Assembly: GCA_031550525.1 (NCBI GenBank)
Contig: JAVBON010000009.1
Span: 1 to 64,000, forward strand
Origin: WRHT01 sp031550525
Lineage (GTDB): Bacteria; Desulfobacterota; Desulfovibrionia; Desulfovibrionales; Desulfovibrionaceae
DNA length: 64,000 nucleotides
Reading direction: 5' to 3'
How positions within the stretch are numbered: position 1 is the stretch's first letter; each line of letters starts with the position of its first letter. Under the pieces are notes generated by a model that was not told where the DNA came from, ran no database searches, and worked only from the letters and a program-made list of their open reading frames with translations. The position numbers and the translations under genes are program-made. Of the stretch, positions 1-7,686 are shown piece by piece.

Positions 1-196
1 CTTGCCCCGGACCCCCATCACCCACCAGGGGTTTGTGACCCCCTGGACCCGCAAGTGGCTCATTTTGGCGGGTTGTGCTGGGGCGAATGTTTTGCTTATA
101 AGTTATGAATAACTAAGCGATATGATTTAGACGCCTGTGCGGCGGTATGTGCTAATTAGCGCAAATTCCAACAACTAGCGTTTTTAATAATGTTTT

Positions 197-226
197 TTGA
201 CAACATACTTTGCGAATTCCTGTTAA
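197..226 (+). promoter_or_regulatory. Possible sigma-70 promoter for era
   Basis: TTGACA at 197-202 is followed after 18 bases by TGTTAA at 221-226, in an AT-rich gap upstream of era. The -35 is perfect, the -10 is weak. The rest of 1-280 shows no gene; its first 60 bases are C-rich and resemble the dispersed intergenic repeats further along. Confidence 0.4.
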
Positions 227-280
227 ACATAAAATATTCGCACAAGCTAATTTAACCTCAACTCCTACAACAACTAATTG

Positions 281-371
281 AAAAGTTTAGGAGGATGAGG
301 GGTGAGAGCTCGAGAGAGGGGAGAAGGAAACCCTTTTCAAAGGGTTCCTTCTCCCCTCTCTCGAAATTCTT
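281..371 (+). repeat. Family A long-hairpin repeat, copy 1
   Basis: A purine-rich arm starting at 311 is followed by its pyrimidine-rich complement ending at 363, giving a stem of about 25 bp with a short loop near 337. The flank (AAAAGTTTAGGAGGATGAGG, from 281) recurs inverted at 21345-21370 beside copy 3. The hairpin ends only 24 bases before the era start codon, so it could act as a terminator or as a structured leader. Confidence 0.85.
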
Positions 372-386
372 AAACCGGAGCCTAAT

Positions 387-1313
387 TTGAAAAACTCAGC
401 ATACCGTTGCGGGTGGGTGGCCATGATGGGTCCGCCAAACGCGGGCAAGTCCACTTTACTGAACAGTTATCTGGGGCAGAAGGTGGCTATTGTAACGCCC
501 AAGCCGCAGACCACGCGCAACCAGATTAACGGGATACTGTCGGATGATGACGCCCAGGTTATTTTCATGGATACGCCTGGCGTGCACCAGTTGCGCGGCA
601 AGATGAACAGGGTGCTCTTGCAGGCCGCCTGGCAGGCCATGGACGATGCCGACGTGCTGCTGCTGGTGCTGGATGGCGATATGTACGCCAGAAAGCCGGA
701 TTATCTGGATAATGACATAAAACCGCTGCTGCTGCCCTTGCAGAATGAAAAACGGCCGGTGCTGGTGGCAGTGAATAAAGTGGACGCGCTTGGCGATAAG
801 TCTAAGCTGCTGCCTGTGATGGAAAGCTTGCAGGCTATGCTGCCGCAGGCGGAAATTTTTCCGGTATCCGCTTTAAAGGAAGACGGCCTGCCACAGTTGC
901 TGGCAGCCATAAAGGAAAGGCTGCCCGAAGGCGAGGCGCAATTTCCGGCGGATCAGCTATCCACTTTGCCGCTACGTTTTATGGCTGCGGAGATTATACG
1001 CGAAAAGCTGTTTTTGGGGCTCAAGCAGGAACTGCCATATTTTATTGCAGTGGATATAGAGGACTGGCGGGAAGAGCCAGAAAAGGGCATTACCTTTATA
1101 AATGCGGTTATCTATGTGGGGCGCGACTCGCACAAGGGCATTGTCATAGGCCAGGGCGGCAAAAACCTTAAACTGGTGGGCCAGAGCGCGCGCAAGGAAA
1201 TTGCCGAGCTTGTGGAGACCAAGGTGCACCTGGAGCTGTGGGTAAAGGTAAAAGAAAACTGGCCGGAAGATCTTAACTTTTTGCACCAGTTGGGCTTGGG
1301 CCAGCAGTTGTAG
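387..1313 (+). CDS. era: GTPase Era, ribosome assembly
   Basis: Era is a small GTPase that binds 16S rRNA near its 3' end and assists 30S maturation. The 308-residue protein has the full family layout: P-loop GPPNAGKS at 15-22, TTRN effector region at 42-45, DTPG at 62-65, NKVD at 130-133, SALKE near 161, then a C-terminal KH domain with an IGQGG RNA-binding loop near 254-258. Length is normal for the family. The start is TTG at 387, with GGAG at 377-380 placed six bases upstream; no ATG lies near this point before the P-loop. The gene stands alone, preceded by a long hairpin repeat and followed by a GC-rich hairpin. Identification is firm. Confidence 0.97.
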   Translation: MKNSAYRCGWVAMMGPPNAGKSTLLNSYLGQKVAIVTPKPQTTRNQINGILSDDDAQVIFMDTPGVHQLRGKMNRVLLQAAWQAMDDADVLLLVLDGDMYARKPDYLDNDIKPLLLPLQNEKRPVLVAVNKVDALGDKSKLLPVMESLQAMLPQAEIFPVSALKEDGLPQLLAAIKERLPEGEAQFPADQLSTLPLRFMAAEIIREKLFLGLKQELPYFIAVDIEDWREEPEKGITFINAVIYVGRDSHKGIVIGQGGKNLKLVGQSARKEIAELVETKVHLELWVKVKENWPEDLNFLHQLGLGQQL

Positions 1314-1334
1314 GCCGGCCAGCGTAAATATAAC

Positions 1335-1366
1335 AGCGCCGCCTCGTTTACGGACAAGGCGGCGCT
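1335..1366 (+). terminator. Hairpin after era
   Basis: AGCGCCGCCT at 1335-1344 pairs with AGGCGGCGCT at 1357-1366. The downstream T run is weak (TTCTGTATTT), so termination is likely but not certain. Confidence 0.55.
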
Positions 1367-1450
1367 TCTGTATTTGCGCGGCTATTTTTTTACTTCTCAA
1401 ATCTTCGTGTTGTGGCCTCTCAAATGGGCGGCAAATCCCATTTTAAACAA

Positions 1451-1562
1451 GTGTGGGGGGGTAAAGGGGTTCGAAATAGCTTCCATACAATTCTGTTTCC
1501 TACCTAGCTCTCAAGTCAGAAATTGTTGTGCTTTTTGAATACGGGCTACACCCTTGCGGGGT
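1451..1562 (-). repeat. Family D dispersed intergenic repeat, copy 1
   Basis: Read on the minus strand this block starts with ACCCCGCAAGGGTGTAGC, runs through a GCACAAC motif and ends in a GCTATTTCGA-type block followed by a run of C. The same order of blocks is found at 15253-15361 and, inverted, at 33938-34045. No coding potential is visible. It lies between era and the unknown minus-strand gene. Confidence 0.7.
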
Positions 1563-1564
1563 CC

Positions 1565-1660
1565 GGTGTGGCTCGTTTTGACAAAGCACAACAATTTAGC
1601 ACCGATAAACATAAGGCAAGCAGTACTTGTTGGTGATGCTCTTTCGCGCCCCGGAGCTCG
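1565..1660 (+). repeat. Family E dispersed intergenic repeat, copy 1
   Basis: The block GTGTGGCTCGTTTTGAC, then AAGCACAAC, then AAGGCAAGCAGTACTT, then GATGCTCTTTC recurs at 51705-51800 and inverted at 52054-52150. Together with the adjacent family D copy it fills the gap 1367-1683, which holds no gene. Confidence 0.65.
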
Positions 1661-1683
1661 TAAATCCGGCTTAACCCTTAAAA

Positions 1684-2313
1684 CTACACCACTATGTTAA
1701 CGGCGGCCTGGGCGACGTTTGCGGCTGTTGGGGCGTCAAGGGCGGCATCAACAGCCGCTTTGGCGGCAGCATCCGCAGTATTTGGCGCGCTTTGCTCCGC
1801 GGTGGCCTGCGCGGCAGCGGCAGCGCCTTCGCCAGGCACACTGCCGGGTATGGGTTCGCCGTTTTCGTCTTTGGGGGCCATGGCTTCGGCGGTCTTTTTA
1901 TCCAACTCGTCGCGGTTTTCTTCCATGGCATTATCGCCGGTCTTGTACATTTTGGAACGCTGCAACTGGGCGCGGGTGCCGCCGTCCACTCCGCCGTACT
2001 CATCGGCCTGAGCCATAATTTGTCCGCTCATGGCGCGTTTCATCTGTATAAGCTGCTCCAGCGAGGCCACGTTGGCGTCAATGTATTTGGAAACGCGGCT
2101 TCCCTCATGCGTAAAATTTGAAGACATGACGTTGCCGGAGGAGACGCCATGCGCATTTGCTGGCGCACTGGCCGAAGTTGCGGCCGTAAACGCATCTGCA
2201 ACCTTTGGCGCAAGTGGTTCATCGGCCTGCCGTTCGCTTTTTTTGTACTGCATTTCCTCAAGCATCGAGAGATGATCGTCCATTGCGGAGCCTGCAATTC
2301 CCTGAATATTCAT
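1684..2313 (-). CDS. Ala-rich protein of unknown function, possible late flagellar gene
   Basis: I do not recognise this 209-residue protein. It has no signal peptide or membrane segment. The first 70 residues are mixed; a region around 75-110 (IQMKRAMSGQIMAQADEY) looks helical; the C-terminal 60 residues are an Ala-rich low-complexity tail. It starts at ATG 2313 with a GAGG motif five bases upstream, and base use matches the neighbours, so it is probably real. About 40 bases before the start there is a sigma-28-like match (2353-2379), which together with the fliA gene in this window suggests, by inference only, a role linked to motility or chemotaxis. It is transcribed alone, opposite to era and the TRAP locus. 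Confidence 0.7.
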   Translation of the reverse strand: MNIQGIAGSAMDDHLSMLEEMQYKKSERQADEPLAPKVADAFTAATSASAPANAHGVSSGNVMSSNFTHEGSRVSKYIDANVASLEQLIQMKRAMSGQIMAQADEYGGVDGGTRAQLQRSKMYKTGDNAMEENRDELDKKTAEAMAPKDENGEPIPGSVPGEGAAAAAQATAEQSAPNTADAAAKAAVDAALDAPTAANVAQAAVNIVV

Positions 2314-2352
2314 AAGCGCCTCGCCGGTATTAACGTTACTTCTTACTAGTCC

Positions 2353-2379
2353 ATATCGTCATGTAGGGATAACATCTTA
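2353..2379 (-). promoter_or_regulatory. Candidate sigma-28 promoter of the Ala-rich gene
   Basis: On the minus strand TAAGATGT (2379-2372) is followed after exactly 11 bases by GACGATAT (2360-2353). Compared with the enterobacterial sigma-28 consensus TAAAGTTT-N11-GCCGATAA this is 5 of 8 and 6 of 8. It is the weakest of the four candidates in the window. Confidence 0.4.
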
Positions 2380-2870
2380 ACGCTATTTGAAAAAAGTATG
2401 TGATTTAATTTAAAATTACTGAGCAATTGGCTGTAGCCCGCGAATATTCGGCAAAAAGCCTAAACTAAATTTGCTCTGCTACTTTGGCGGCGGCTCTTTT
2501 CAGCAGGCTTTGCAGCATTGTTTGCATTACCTGATTATTTGGCATTAAAAACGCGCGGCATTATCTTACAGCGCGTATGACCAAAAATGGCACATAATTT
2601 AGCGATTAATTTTTAAATAGTTACCTGATGTATAGTTTTATACAGTAATAATCAGTAATATAAGCATATTATATAGTAATATTTTTTTGAGGCAGCGGGT
2701 ATTGTGCTGGCAATAAATCTTGTGCTATAAATTTGTGAAAATAATAACATTATTATGAAATTCTCCGTTCTTTTCCGGCAATTGCGCCAACCGAGCTTCT
2801 GCCGGTTTCATCTGCTCTTTTTTTTGACATTACTCATTTTTATATTTCACAGGGATAAGGAGGCTCACGC
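2380..2870. other. AT-rich intergenic region upstream of the TRAP locus
   Basis: No gene is visible. The region contains a perfect short palindrome TGTATAGTTTTATACA at 2629-2644 and a pyrimidine-rich stretch with TTGACA at 2824-2829, but no well-spaced -10. It must hold the promoter and any operator of the transporter genes; the palindrome is the best operator candidate. Confidence 0.4.
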
Positions 2871-4835
2871 ATGTCCCACAACGTTTCCGGAGACAATCTG
2901 GTTCAGGAATGCCTTATAGAAGGCGGTGGTTTCAAATGCATTTCCCGCGGCACCTTGCCGCCAGAGTCGGCAGTGGAAGCATTGTTCAACAAGCTCTGCA
3001 AATTCATGCTTTATGTGTCGGCGGTGCTCACAGGGCTTTTGGCCATACCCATCTGTATGGACATCATCACTCGCAGCTTTTTCGGCTTTGCCATTGAAGG
3101 CGTGATTGAAGTGGAAACCTTCGCTCTGGTGCCCATAGCCTTTTTTGCCACCGGCTTTTTAACCATGAGCCGCCAACATATTCAAATCGATATCTTTTTT
3201 GACACGTTCAAGCCGCAAACCAAAGCCAGGGTGGTTTTTCTGGCCAACCTGGTAGGCCTGATCATATCTGTTATTCTGGTTTGGCAAACCTTTGAGGCCT
3301 CGTTGGACAACAACGAAATTTCCGGCGTGCTGTATATACCAATAAGTTACGTTATTCTCTTCACCACTTTTGGTTTTACCTGCGCTTCCATAGGCTTTTT
3401 CTTTCAGGTTTTGCACTCGGGCAAAGACCTGTTAAAGCATAAAGATCTGCTTGGGGTTCTTCTGCCCATCATAATCGTAATTGCCATAATGGCATTGCCT
3501 TGGATTTACAAAGCCTCCGGCGCAAAGCTTTCCGGCATTTTAATAGGGGCCATAGGTTTCATTATTCTGTTCTCCATGCTGCTTATACGCGTGCCCATAG
3601 CCTTTGCCATGGGTTTTATAGGCCTTATGGGCCTGTTTTGCCTTAAGCGTACCCCTGAGGCGGCGCTTTCAGCCATTGGCGAAATACCGTATATGCAAAC
3701 TGCGGATTTTGTGTTTGTAGCCATACCCATGTTCATGCTTATGGGCGAGCTGGCTTTCTATTCCGGCCTCTCCGCCGACCTGTTTGAATGCGCCAACCGC
3801 TGGCTGGGCAGGCTCCCAGGCGGGCTTGCCTGCGCAACTGTTGGCGGCTGCGCGGGGTTTGGCGCTGTTTGCGGCGAATCGCTCCCCACTGTTATTACCA
3901 TGACCTCCGTGGCCCTGCCGCCCATGCGCGAGAGAAAATACGACCCTGCCCTTGCCACCGGCGCTCTGGCGGCAGGCGGCACTTTGGGCATACTTATACC
4001 GCCCAGCATCGGGTTTATATTTTACTCCATCATTACGGAAGAATCGGTAGGCAGGCTGTTCATGGCCGGCGTAATGCCGGGCCTGCTGCTCAGCGCTATG
4101 TTCATGATAGCTATTGTAATTCAGGTAAAACGCAAGCCTTCGCTCGCCCCTAAGGGCGACAAGTACACCATGCAGGAAAAAATCAGCTCGCTAGTGCTGC
4201 TGCTGCCCATGGTGGCCCTGTTCGGTCTGGTGGTTGGCGGTATTCTCGCCGGGGCCTTCACCCCTGGCGAAGGCGGGGCCGTTGGCGCAATGGGCGCTTT
4301 CGTCTATGCCCTTATGCGCCGCAGAGTGAATATGGACGTGCTCAAAAACTCCCTGGTAGCAACAGTTACCATGAGCGGTAAAATTTTCGTAATTTTTGCC
4401 GGTGTTTATATATTTGGCGCATTCCTTTCCTCTTCTCGCCTGCCCAACCTGCTGGCGGACACCATAGTGGAGATGCAGGTAAACCGCTATGTGGTGCTCA
4501 TGGTTATCGTATTCCTGTACATAGTGCTGGGTTGCGTAATGAACATACTGCCAATGATGCTGCTTACCCTGCCCTCCATCTTCCCCACAGTGCAGGCCCT
4601 TGGCTTTGACGGCATCTGGTTTGGCGTAATCACCGTAATGCTTATGGAAATGGGCATGATTACACCGCCTGTGGGCATGAACGTGTTCACTCTATCCAGC
4701 CTTGCGCCGGATATACCCATGGCTACCATATTCAAGGGGGTTATGCCTTTCTTCCTGGCCATGCTTGTAACTATTATGCTTATTATTGCCTTCCCAGGCA
4801 TTGCCCTGTGGCTGCCAAACCTTTTGTTTAATTAG
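2871..4835 (+). CDS. TRAP transporter permease, fused small and large subunits (DctQM)
   Basis: This is the inner-membrane part of a tripartite, ion-driven uptake system for organic anions. In 654 residues it joins the four-helix small subunit (DctQ type, about residues 40-190) to the large DctM subunit (about 215-650) with many hydrophobic segments. The DctM half carries family signatures such as GGCAGFGAVCGES near 325 and the glycine-rich GTLGILIPPS stretch near 375. Start ATG 2871 has a perfect AAGGAGG site. Three binding-protein genes follow on the same strand, so a single permease may serve several receptors. A strong hairpin without a T run lies just after the stop, which could let the binding proteins be made in excess. 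The substrate cannot be read from the sequence. Confidence 0.95.
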   Translation: MSHNVSGDNLVQECLIEGGGFKCISRGTLPPESAVEALFNKLCKFMLYVSAVLTGLLAIPICMDIITRSFFGFAIEGVIEVETFALVPIAFFATGFLTMSRQHIQIDIFFDTFKPQTKARVVFLANLVGLIISVILVWQTFEASLDNNEISGVLYIPISYVILFTTFGFTCASIGFFFQVLHSGKDLLKHKDLLGVLLPIIIVIAIMALPWIYKASGAKLSGILIGAIGFIILFSMLLIRVPIAFAMGFIGLMGLFCLKRTPEAALSAIGEIPYMQTADFVFVAIPMFMLMGELAFYSGLSADLFECANRWLGRLPGGLACATVGGCAGFGAVCGESLPTVITMTSVALPPMRERKYDPALATGALAAGGTLGILIPPSIGFIFYSIITEESVGRLFMAGVMPGLLLSAMFMIAIVIQVKRKPSLAPKGDKYTMQEKISSLVLLLPMVALFGLVVGGILAGAFTPGEGGAVGAMGAFVYALMRRRVNMDVLKNSLVATVTMSGKIFVIFAGVYIFGAFLSSSRLPNLLADTIVEMQVNRYVVLMVIVFLYIVLGCVMNILPMMLLTLPSIFPTVQALGFDGIWFGVITVMLMEMGMITPPVGMNVFTLSSLAPDIPMATIFKGVMPFFLAMLVTIMLIIAFPGIALWLPNLLFN

Positions 4836-4845
4836 AACAAAACTG

Positions 4846-4872
4846 GGCGCGCCGGGTTAAACCCGGCGCGCC
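4846..4872 (+). promoter_or_regulatory. Perfect GC-rich hairpin between permease and first binding protein
   Basis: GGCGCGCCGGGTT (4846-4858) and AACCCGGCGCGCC (4860-4872) form a near-perfect palindrome, only 21 bases before the next start codon. There is no T run, so partial termination or protection of the transcript from decay is more likely than full termination. Confidence 0.6.
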
Positions 4873-4893
4873 ATACCCTAAACGAGCTACTGT

Positions 4894-5934
4894 ATGCCTG
4901 GCTTTGCAAGGTCGCTTTTGCCTCTGGTAATAATTTGCTGCCTGTATGCCGCACCCGCCTTGGCGGCAACGGAATACAGCGTGCAGTCCACCGGCGCGGC
5001 TGGGCACCCCATAAGCAAATTCTGGTGGGAGCCGTGGTGCGGGGAAATTACCCAAAAATCCGGCGGACGCGTTGTTTTCAACTTTTACGGCGCCGGCGCG
5101 CTGGTAAAGGCGGAGGCCGTGCCAACGGCCCTGCGCAACGGGGTGGTGGATATTGCGGGCATAATGGCGCAAAACAGCTTTGCGATGTTGCCTTATTCAC
5201 AGGCCTTGGCTTTGCCATTTTTGGCGCAAGACGCGGCCCAAGCCTGCGTATTGTATTCCAAAATGTACGAAACCCTGCCGGAGATGCGGGCTGAGATAGA
5301 TAAAAACTATAAATTGCTATGGGTTATGGGGAGCGATCGTTTTGCCTTTATCTCCACCAACGGGCTGATAAAAACCCCCGGCGACCTAAAAGGCAGACGC
5401 GTGCTGGTTTGGTCCGCCGGGCAGATTGACGAGGTAAAGGCCTGGGGCGGCATACCGCAGCAAATTTCCATGCACGAAACCTACATGGCCTTGCAGCGCG
5501 GGCTTGGCGAGGTGGCTTATGTGGCCGCTCCATCCATAGAGGCTCACAAACTTTCGGAAGTAGCTGGCTACATAACGATAATTCCTTCGCATTCCCTGCC
5601 AATGCTCATAGCTATGAATTGGGAGTCGTGGAGGAGCCTGCCGCCTGACGTGCAACGCGTGGTGGAGGAAAGCACCGGACCGGCCTTGAGTAAACGGGTG
5701 GGCGAATTTCTGGTAAGCCTGACCGATGCCGATTTGGATAAAATACGCAACAACGGCGGCCAGGTGCATGTTTTAAGCATGGCGGAACAACAAAACTTCA
5801 AACAAGCGGCGGCTGAAGCCAACCGCAAGTACTGGCTGGAGGCCTTAAGCCGCAATGGGGTTGAGAACCCTGCGGCATATATAAAAAAAGTTGAGCGGTT
5901 GGCGGCTGAAACTTTCGGCGGGGCAACACCATAA
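4894..5934 (+). CDS. TRAP transporter substrate-binding protein, first copy (DctP family)
   Basis: A 346-residue periplasmic receptor that captures the ligand for the TRAP permease. It has a signal peptide (hydrophobic core then APALAA near residue 25) and the DctP-family region with GRRVLVWSAGQIDEVKAWGG around 167-186, including the conserved LKG(R/K)RV block. It is clearly related to the two downstream binding proteins but much more diverged from them than they are from each other. Start ATG 4894 follows the hairpin after the permease; a Shine-Dalgarno site is weak. Ligand unknown. Confidence 0.9.
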   Translation: MPGFARSLLPLVIICCLYAAPALAATEYSVQSTGAAGHPISKFWWEPWCGEITQKSGGRVVFNFYGAGALVKAEAVPTALRNGVVDIAGIMAQNSFAMLPYSQALALPFLAQDAAQACVLYSKMYETLPEMRAEIDKNYKLLWVMGSDRFAFISTNGLIKTPGDLKGRRVLVWSAGQIDEVKAWGGIPQQISMHETYMALQRGLGEVAYVAAPSIEAHKLSEVAGYITIIPSHSLPMLIAMNWESWRSLPPDVQRVVEESTGPALSKRVGEFLVSLTDADLDKIRNNGGQVHVLSMAEQQNFKQAAAEANRKYWLEALSRNGVENPAAYIKKVERLAAETFGGATP

Positions 5935-6017
5935 AGCAACTTCGGCCGGTTGCGGGTTTATGGCTTAATCGGCCATTATGGAACAATGCGGCAAACCGGA
6001 GCTTTTTAGTTATTAAA

Positions 6018-6092
6018 AGTGCAATGCCGCCACGATTGTTCGCGGCGGATTAATTACTCAAACATCCCTAACAAAGGCATTGAGGTAAAACT
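6018..6092 (+). promoter_or_regulatory. Conserved leader with hairpin upstream of second binding protein
   Basis: The 75 bases before this gene recur almost unchanged before the third binding-protein gene (7612-7686). Shared parts are GTGCAATG, a hairpin CCGCC...GGCGG at 6027-6048 with G-U tolerant pairing, an ATTACT box and the site TTGAGGTA just before the start. The leader was copied with the gene or kept by selection. Confidence 0.6.
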
Positions 6093-7118
6093 ATGAAAAA
6101 AATTCTGTTGTTGCTCGCGGTCATTTTCTGCCTGGGCGCTGGCCCGGCCTTTGCGGCTGAGGAATTTACCTACCAGTCTTTCTGGGCTGCGGCGCACCCG
6201 CTTAACAAAACCATTATTGAGCCTTGGTGCAAAGGCGTGGCCGAGGTAAGCAAAGGCAAAGTGGTGCTGCACTACAATGCCAACAACACCCTGGTAAAAG
6301 CCGATGCCGTGCCCGGCGCCATACGCAGCGGCAACCTTGACACCGGCGGCATACAACTGCAAACCGCCGTGGCCATGATGCCTCTTTCCCAGCTTCCGGC
6401 CCTGCCCTTCATAGTGCAAGACGCTGAAGAAGCTGGCGCCCTCTTCCGCGCCATGATCAAAACCTTCCCCGAAGTGCGTCAGGAAATTGAAAAGAACTTC
6501 AAGCTCGTCGCCGTTGCGGCCAGTGACCGCTATTCCTTCGCCTCCACCAACGGCCTTATAAAAACCCCGGCCGACCTCAAAGGCAAGCGCGTGCTGGTGT
6601 GGGCCCCCTACCAGATTGACGAGGTAAAGGCCTGGGGCGGCCTGCCAGTGCAGGTTGCTTCTTCCGAAACCTACATGGGCCTGCAGCGCGGCCTGGGCGA
6701 AGTGGCCTATGTGCCCGCCCCGGCGCTGGACTCCAACAAGCTCTCCGAAGTTGCCAAGTACCTCACCCTTATTCCTTCGCGCTCGCTCCCAATGATCATT
6801 GTGGTTAATAAAGACGTGTGGAAAATGCTGCCTAAAGAAGTGCAGAAGTATATGGAAGAAGAAGGCGGCGACAAGTTGGGCAAAAGACTCGGCACAGGTT
6901 TGGTTGAGCTTACCAAAAGCGACAACGTTAAGCACGTGCAGGTAAACAAATGCGAGCTGTATGAGCTTAACCTGGCGGAACAGAAGGCCTTTAGAGATAT
7001 GGCCGCCGAAGCAAACGAAAAATACTGGGTGGAAATGCTGCAACGCAACGGCGTGAAAAACCCCAAGGAATGGATAGCCAAAGTTGAAAAACTGGCTGCC
7101 GATACCTTCAAGCGCTAA
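6093..7118 (+). CDS. TRAP transporter substrate-binding protein, second copy
   Basis: A 341-residue DctP-family periplasmic protein with a typical signal peptide (MKK, hydrophobic core, AFAAEE near 20-24). It contains the block DLKGKRVLVWAPYQ around 163-176 and FASTNGLIKTP just before it. By eye it differs from the third copy at about 29 of 341 positions, while the first copy is far less similar. Start ATG 6093 has GAGGT seven bases upstream. Its original terminator lies at 7372-7406, now separated from the stop codon by an inserted 210-bp repeat element. It probably competes with, or complements, the other two receptors for the single fused permease. Confidence 0.95.
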   Translation: MKKILLLLAVIFCLGAGPAFAAEEFTYQSFWAAAHPLNKTIIEPWCKGVAEVSKGKVVLHYNANNTLVKADAVPGAIRSGNLDTGGIQLQTAVAMMPLSQLPALPFIVQDAEEAGALFRAMIKTFPEVRQEIEKNFKLVAVAASDRYSFASTNGLIKTPADLKGKRVLVWAPYQIDEVKAWGGLPVQVASSETYMGLQRGLGEVAYVPAPALDSNKLSEVAKYLTLIPSRSLPMIIVVNKDVWKMLPKEVQKYMEEEGGDKLGKRLGTGLVELTKSDNVKHVQVNKCELYELNLAEQKAFRDMAAEANEKYWVEMLQRNGVKNPKEWIAKVEKLAADTFKR

Positions 7119-7131
7119 TTAAAAGCCATTG

Positions 7132-7341
7132 CATAATTAGAATTTTTGTCCTCTGGCAAGGAGCGTTGGTTGATTCGCCATGCATTGTGGCTCGCCCCCT
7201 AGTGACGCCTTAAGCCCCCAATTTCGCAATCTTGCGAAATTGCCAGAGCGGAGCGCGGTGCAGACATACACAAGCTTAGGGCTGGACCAATCTGACGCAG
7301 CCAGCGCGGGCGCGCTCAAGCGGGACAAAAAGACAATTATG
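7132..7341 (+). mobile_element. Family B element with terminal inverted repeats, long copy
   Basis: The left end CATAATTAGAATTTTTGTCC (from 7132) is mirrored at the right end by GGGACAAAAAGACAATTATG (to 7341). A second, 143-bp copy is at 17949-18091 with the same ends and the same core (AAGCTT..GGGCTGG.CCAATCTGACGCAG). The long copy has about 67 extra bases in the middle. It carries no gene. It sits between a binding-protein gene and that gene's terminator, whereas the paralogous gene at 7687 keeps its terminator close by; this indicates insertion. The layout is that of a miniature inverted-repeat element, although a structured RNA cannot be excluded. Confidence 0.75.
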
Positions 7342-7371
7342 AAAAAATAACTTTGAGACAAACATGACTTA

Positions 7372-7406
7372 ACAGGGCGAAAACCATTGGTTTTTGCCCT
7401 GTTTTT
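7372..7406 (+). terminator. Rho-independent terminator of second binding protein
   Basis: CAGGGCGAAAACC and its complement GGTTTTTGCCCTG are followed by TTTTT. It is homologous to the terminator at 8729-8765 after the third copy. Confidence 0.8.
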
Positions 7407-7611
7407 ACTGGAACGCCGGCAAACAATATGTTAAGCATCCGCAGTATGCCGCACACCCAAACACTATTGGCAACGTACGCCGCAGGCGCTGGACGCTTGC
7501 CTGAATACGGCGGCGGTTAAGTTTTCAGGCCGCGCTTTGGCGCAACCAGCCGACTATGGCGCTTTATTGTTGTCATAAACATACAGCAGATCGAAGCGTT
7601 CCATTATCAAG
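7407..7611. other. Intergenic stretch before third binding protein
   Basis: About 200 bases without a gene between the terminator and the conserved leader. I see no further motif beyond a scattering of AT-rich positions that may contain a promoter. Confidence 0.3.
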
Positions 7612-7686
7612 AGTGCAATGCCGCCACGACCGTTCGCGGCGGAATAATTACTTAAACATCACTAACGAAGCTATTGAGGTATAACT
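7612..7686 (+). promoter_or_regulatory. Conserved leader with hairpin upstream of third binding protein
   Basis: Near-identical to 6018-6092: GTGCAATG, hairpin CCGCC...GGCGG at 7621-7642, ATTACT and TTGAGGTA before the start codon. Two bases of the loop differ while the stem is kept. Confidence 0.6.

Noticed and set aside
6054..7043. Long minus-strand open frame opposite the second TRAP binding protein, with a matching one at 7699-8637
   Set aside because: The two are mirror images of near-identical genes on the plus strand; they have no ribosome site or family signal. Codon bias of the sense gene explains them.
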